DNA from: Bordetella sp. LUAb4
Lineage (GTDB): Bacteria > Pseudomonadota > Gammaproteobacteria > Burkholderiales > Burkholderiaceae_B
Assembly: GCF_021325795.1 (NCBI RefSeq)
Contig: NZ_JAHPZX010000001.1
Location: 1,302,001-1,366,000, forward strand
Reading direction: 5' to 3'
DNA length: 64,000 bases
The position numbers and the translations under genes were made by a program. Below are positions 63,753 to 64,000 of the stretch, piece after piece (position 1 is the stretch's first letter; each line of letters begins with the position of its first letter). The notes under the pieces are model-generated. The model saw nothing but the letters and a program-made list of their open reading frames with translations. It had not been told where the DNA came from and did no database searches.

Positions 63753-64000
63753 ATGAAAAGCTCAATAACTTTACGGCCCCAATTTATGTGGGTCTTGCTC
63801 TGTACGCTGGTTATCGGATGCTTGAAATTGCCCCTCTTGACATATCCGTCGGTGGACGATATGTCATACATTCAGTCGTCCCTGATAGACAACACCATGC
63901 GGAGCGCGTTCGGTGCAGACCTGGGTTGGGGTCGAATAACTTCGGCAGCCCTGCTCTGGATAATTAAAGAGCTGAACATTTCTGACTACGTCGTGGGGCA
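63753..64000 (+). CDS. Membrane protein, probable GtrC-type glycosyltransferase, cut by window end
   Basis: An open frame of 82 residues runs off the window: an N-terminal span (FMWVLLCTLVIGCLKLPLL), then TYPSVDDMSYI with the SVDDMSYI-like DD motif often seen after the first span of polytopic glycosyltransferases, and a second span. Position after gtrB/gtrA genes suggests the serotype-specific transferase; not provable from this fragment. Confidence 0.6.
   Translation, partial: MKSSITLRPQFMWVLLCTLVIGCLKLPLLTYPSVDDMSYIQSSLIDNTMRSAFGADLGWGRITSAALLWIIKELNISDYVVG

Overview
The window is about 67% G+C over most of its length, is densely coded on both strands, and carries gene neighbourhoods typical of the betaproteobacterial family Alcaligenaceae. 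Pointers to a Bordetella/Achromobacter-like organism are birA followed by a type III pantothenate kinase (Baf/CoaX), two tandem LpxL-type acyltransferases next to dapF, an SAH riboswitch in front of ahcY, and a DksA of the cysteine-poor betaproteobacterial type. The genus is an inference. I saw no rRNA, tRNA, CRISPR array, insertion sequence or prophage.

Layout. 1-9600: polyphosphate:AMP phosphotransferase (cut by the window start), HIT protein, a secreted small protein, uracil-DNA glycosylase, an RhlE-type RNA helicase with a long arginine/glycine-rich tail, a MidA-like methyltransferase, a haloacetate-dehalogenase-like hydrolase and an orphan periplasmic binding protein. 9661-15090: DUF1289 protein, OmpW, a GT4 glycosyltransferase, then the methyl-cycle block (SAH riboswitch, ahcY, a small holin-like membrane protein, metF). 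15163-19438: a four-gene operon on the minus strand of circularly permuted ATP-grasp, alpha-E protein, transglutaminase and Anbu proteasome-like peptidase. 19793-30234: fau, lytic transglycosylase, cca, metK, two LpxL-type acyltransferases, dapF, DUF484, xerC. 30277-37533: a zinc island with znuCBA plus a ZevAB-like pair, a small membrane protein, a candidate Zur box, zur, a CobW GTPase and dksA.

37592-42353 is the most unusual stretch. The heat-shock protease genes hslVU, with a clear sigma-32-type promoter, are flanked by two minus-strand genes whose unfamiliar products (631 and 228 residues) are related to each other. Both are preceded by the same promoter-like signature, GGAAC, 16 or 17 bases, then TTACCCANCCGGG. 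It resembles an ECF-sigma (HrpL/BtrS-like) promoter, so these may be co-regulated secreted or effector-like proteins.

42763-57754: GNAT acetyltransferase, cobalamin adenosyltransferase, the lipA-lipB-DUF493-dat-dacA set, an MHYT-GGDEF-EAL cyclic-di-GMP protein, an MCE phospholipid ABC transporter (STAS-MlaE permease, ATPase, MlaD-type protein, lipoprotein), birA, coaX and a 52-residue membrane protein. 57751-64000: LPS core genes waaA and waaC, then a visibly A+T-richer surface-glycan block (epimerase, GtrB-like glycosyltransferase, methyltransferase, GtrA-like flippase, and the start of a membrane protein cut by the window end).
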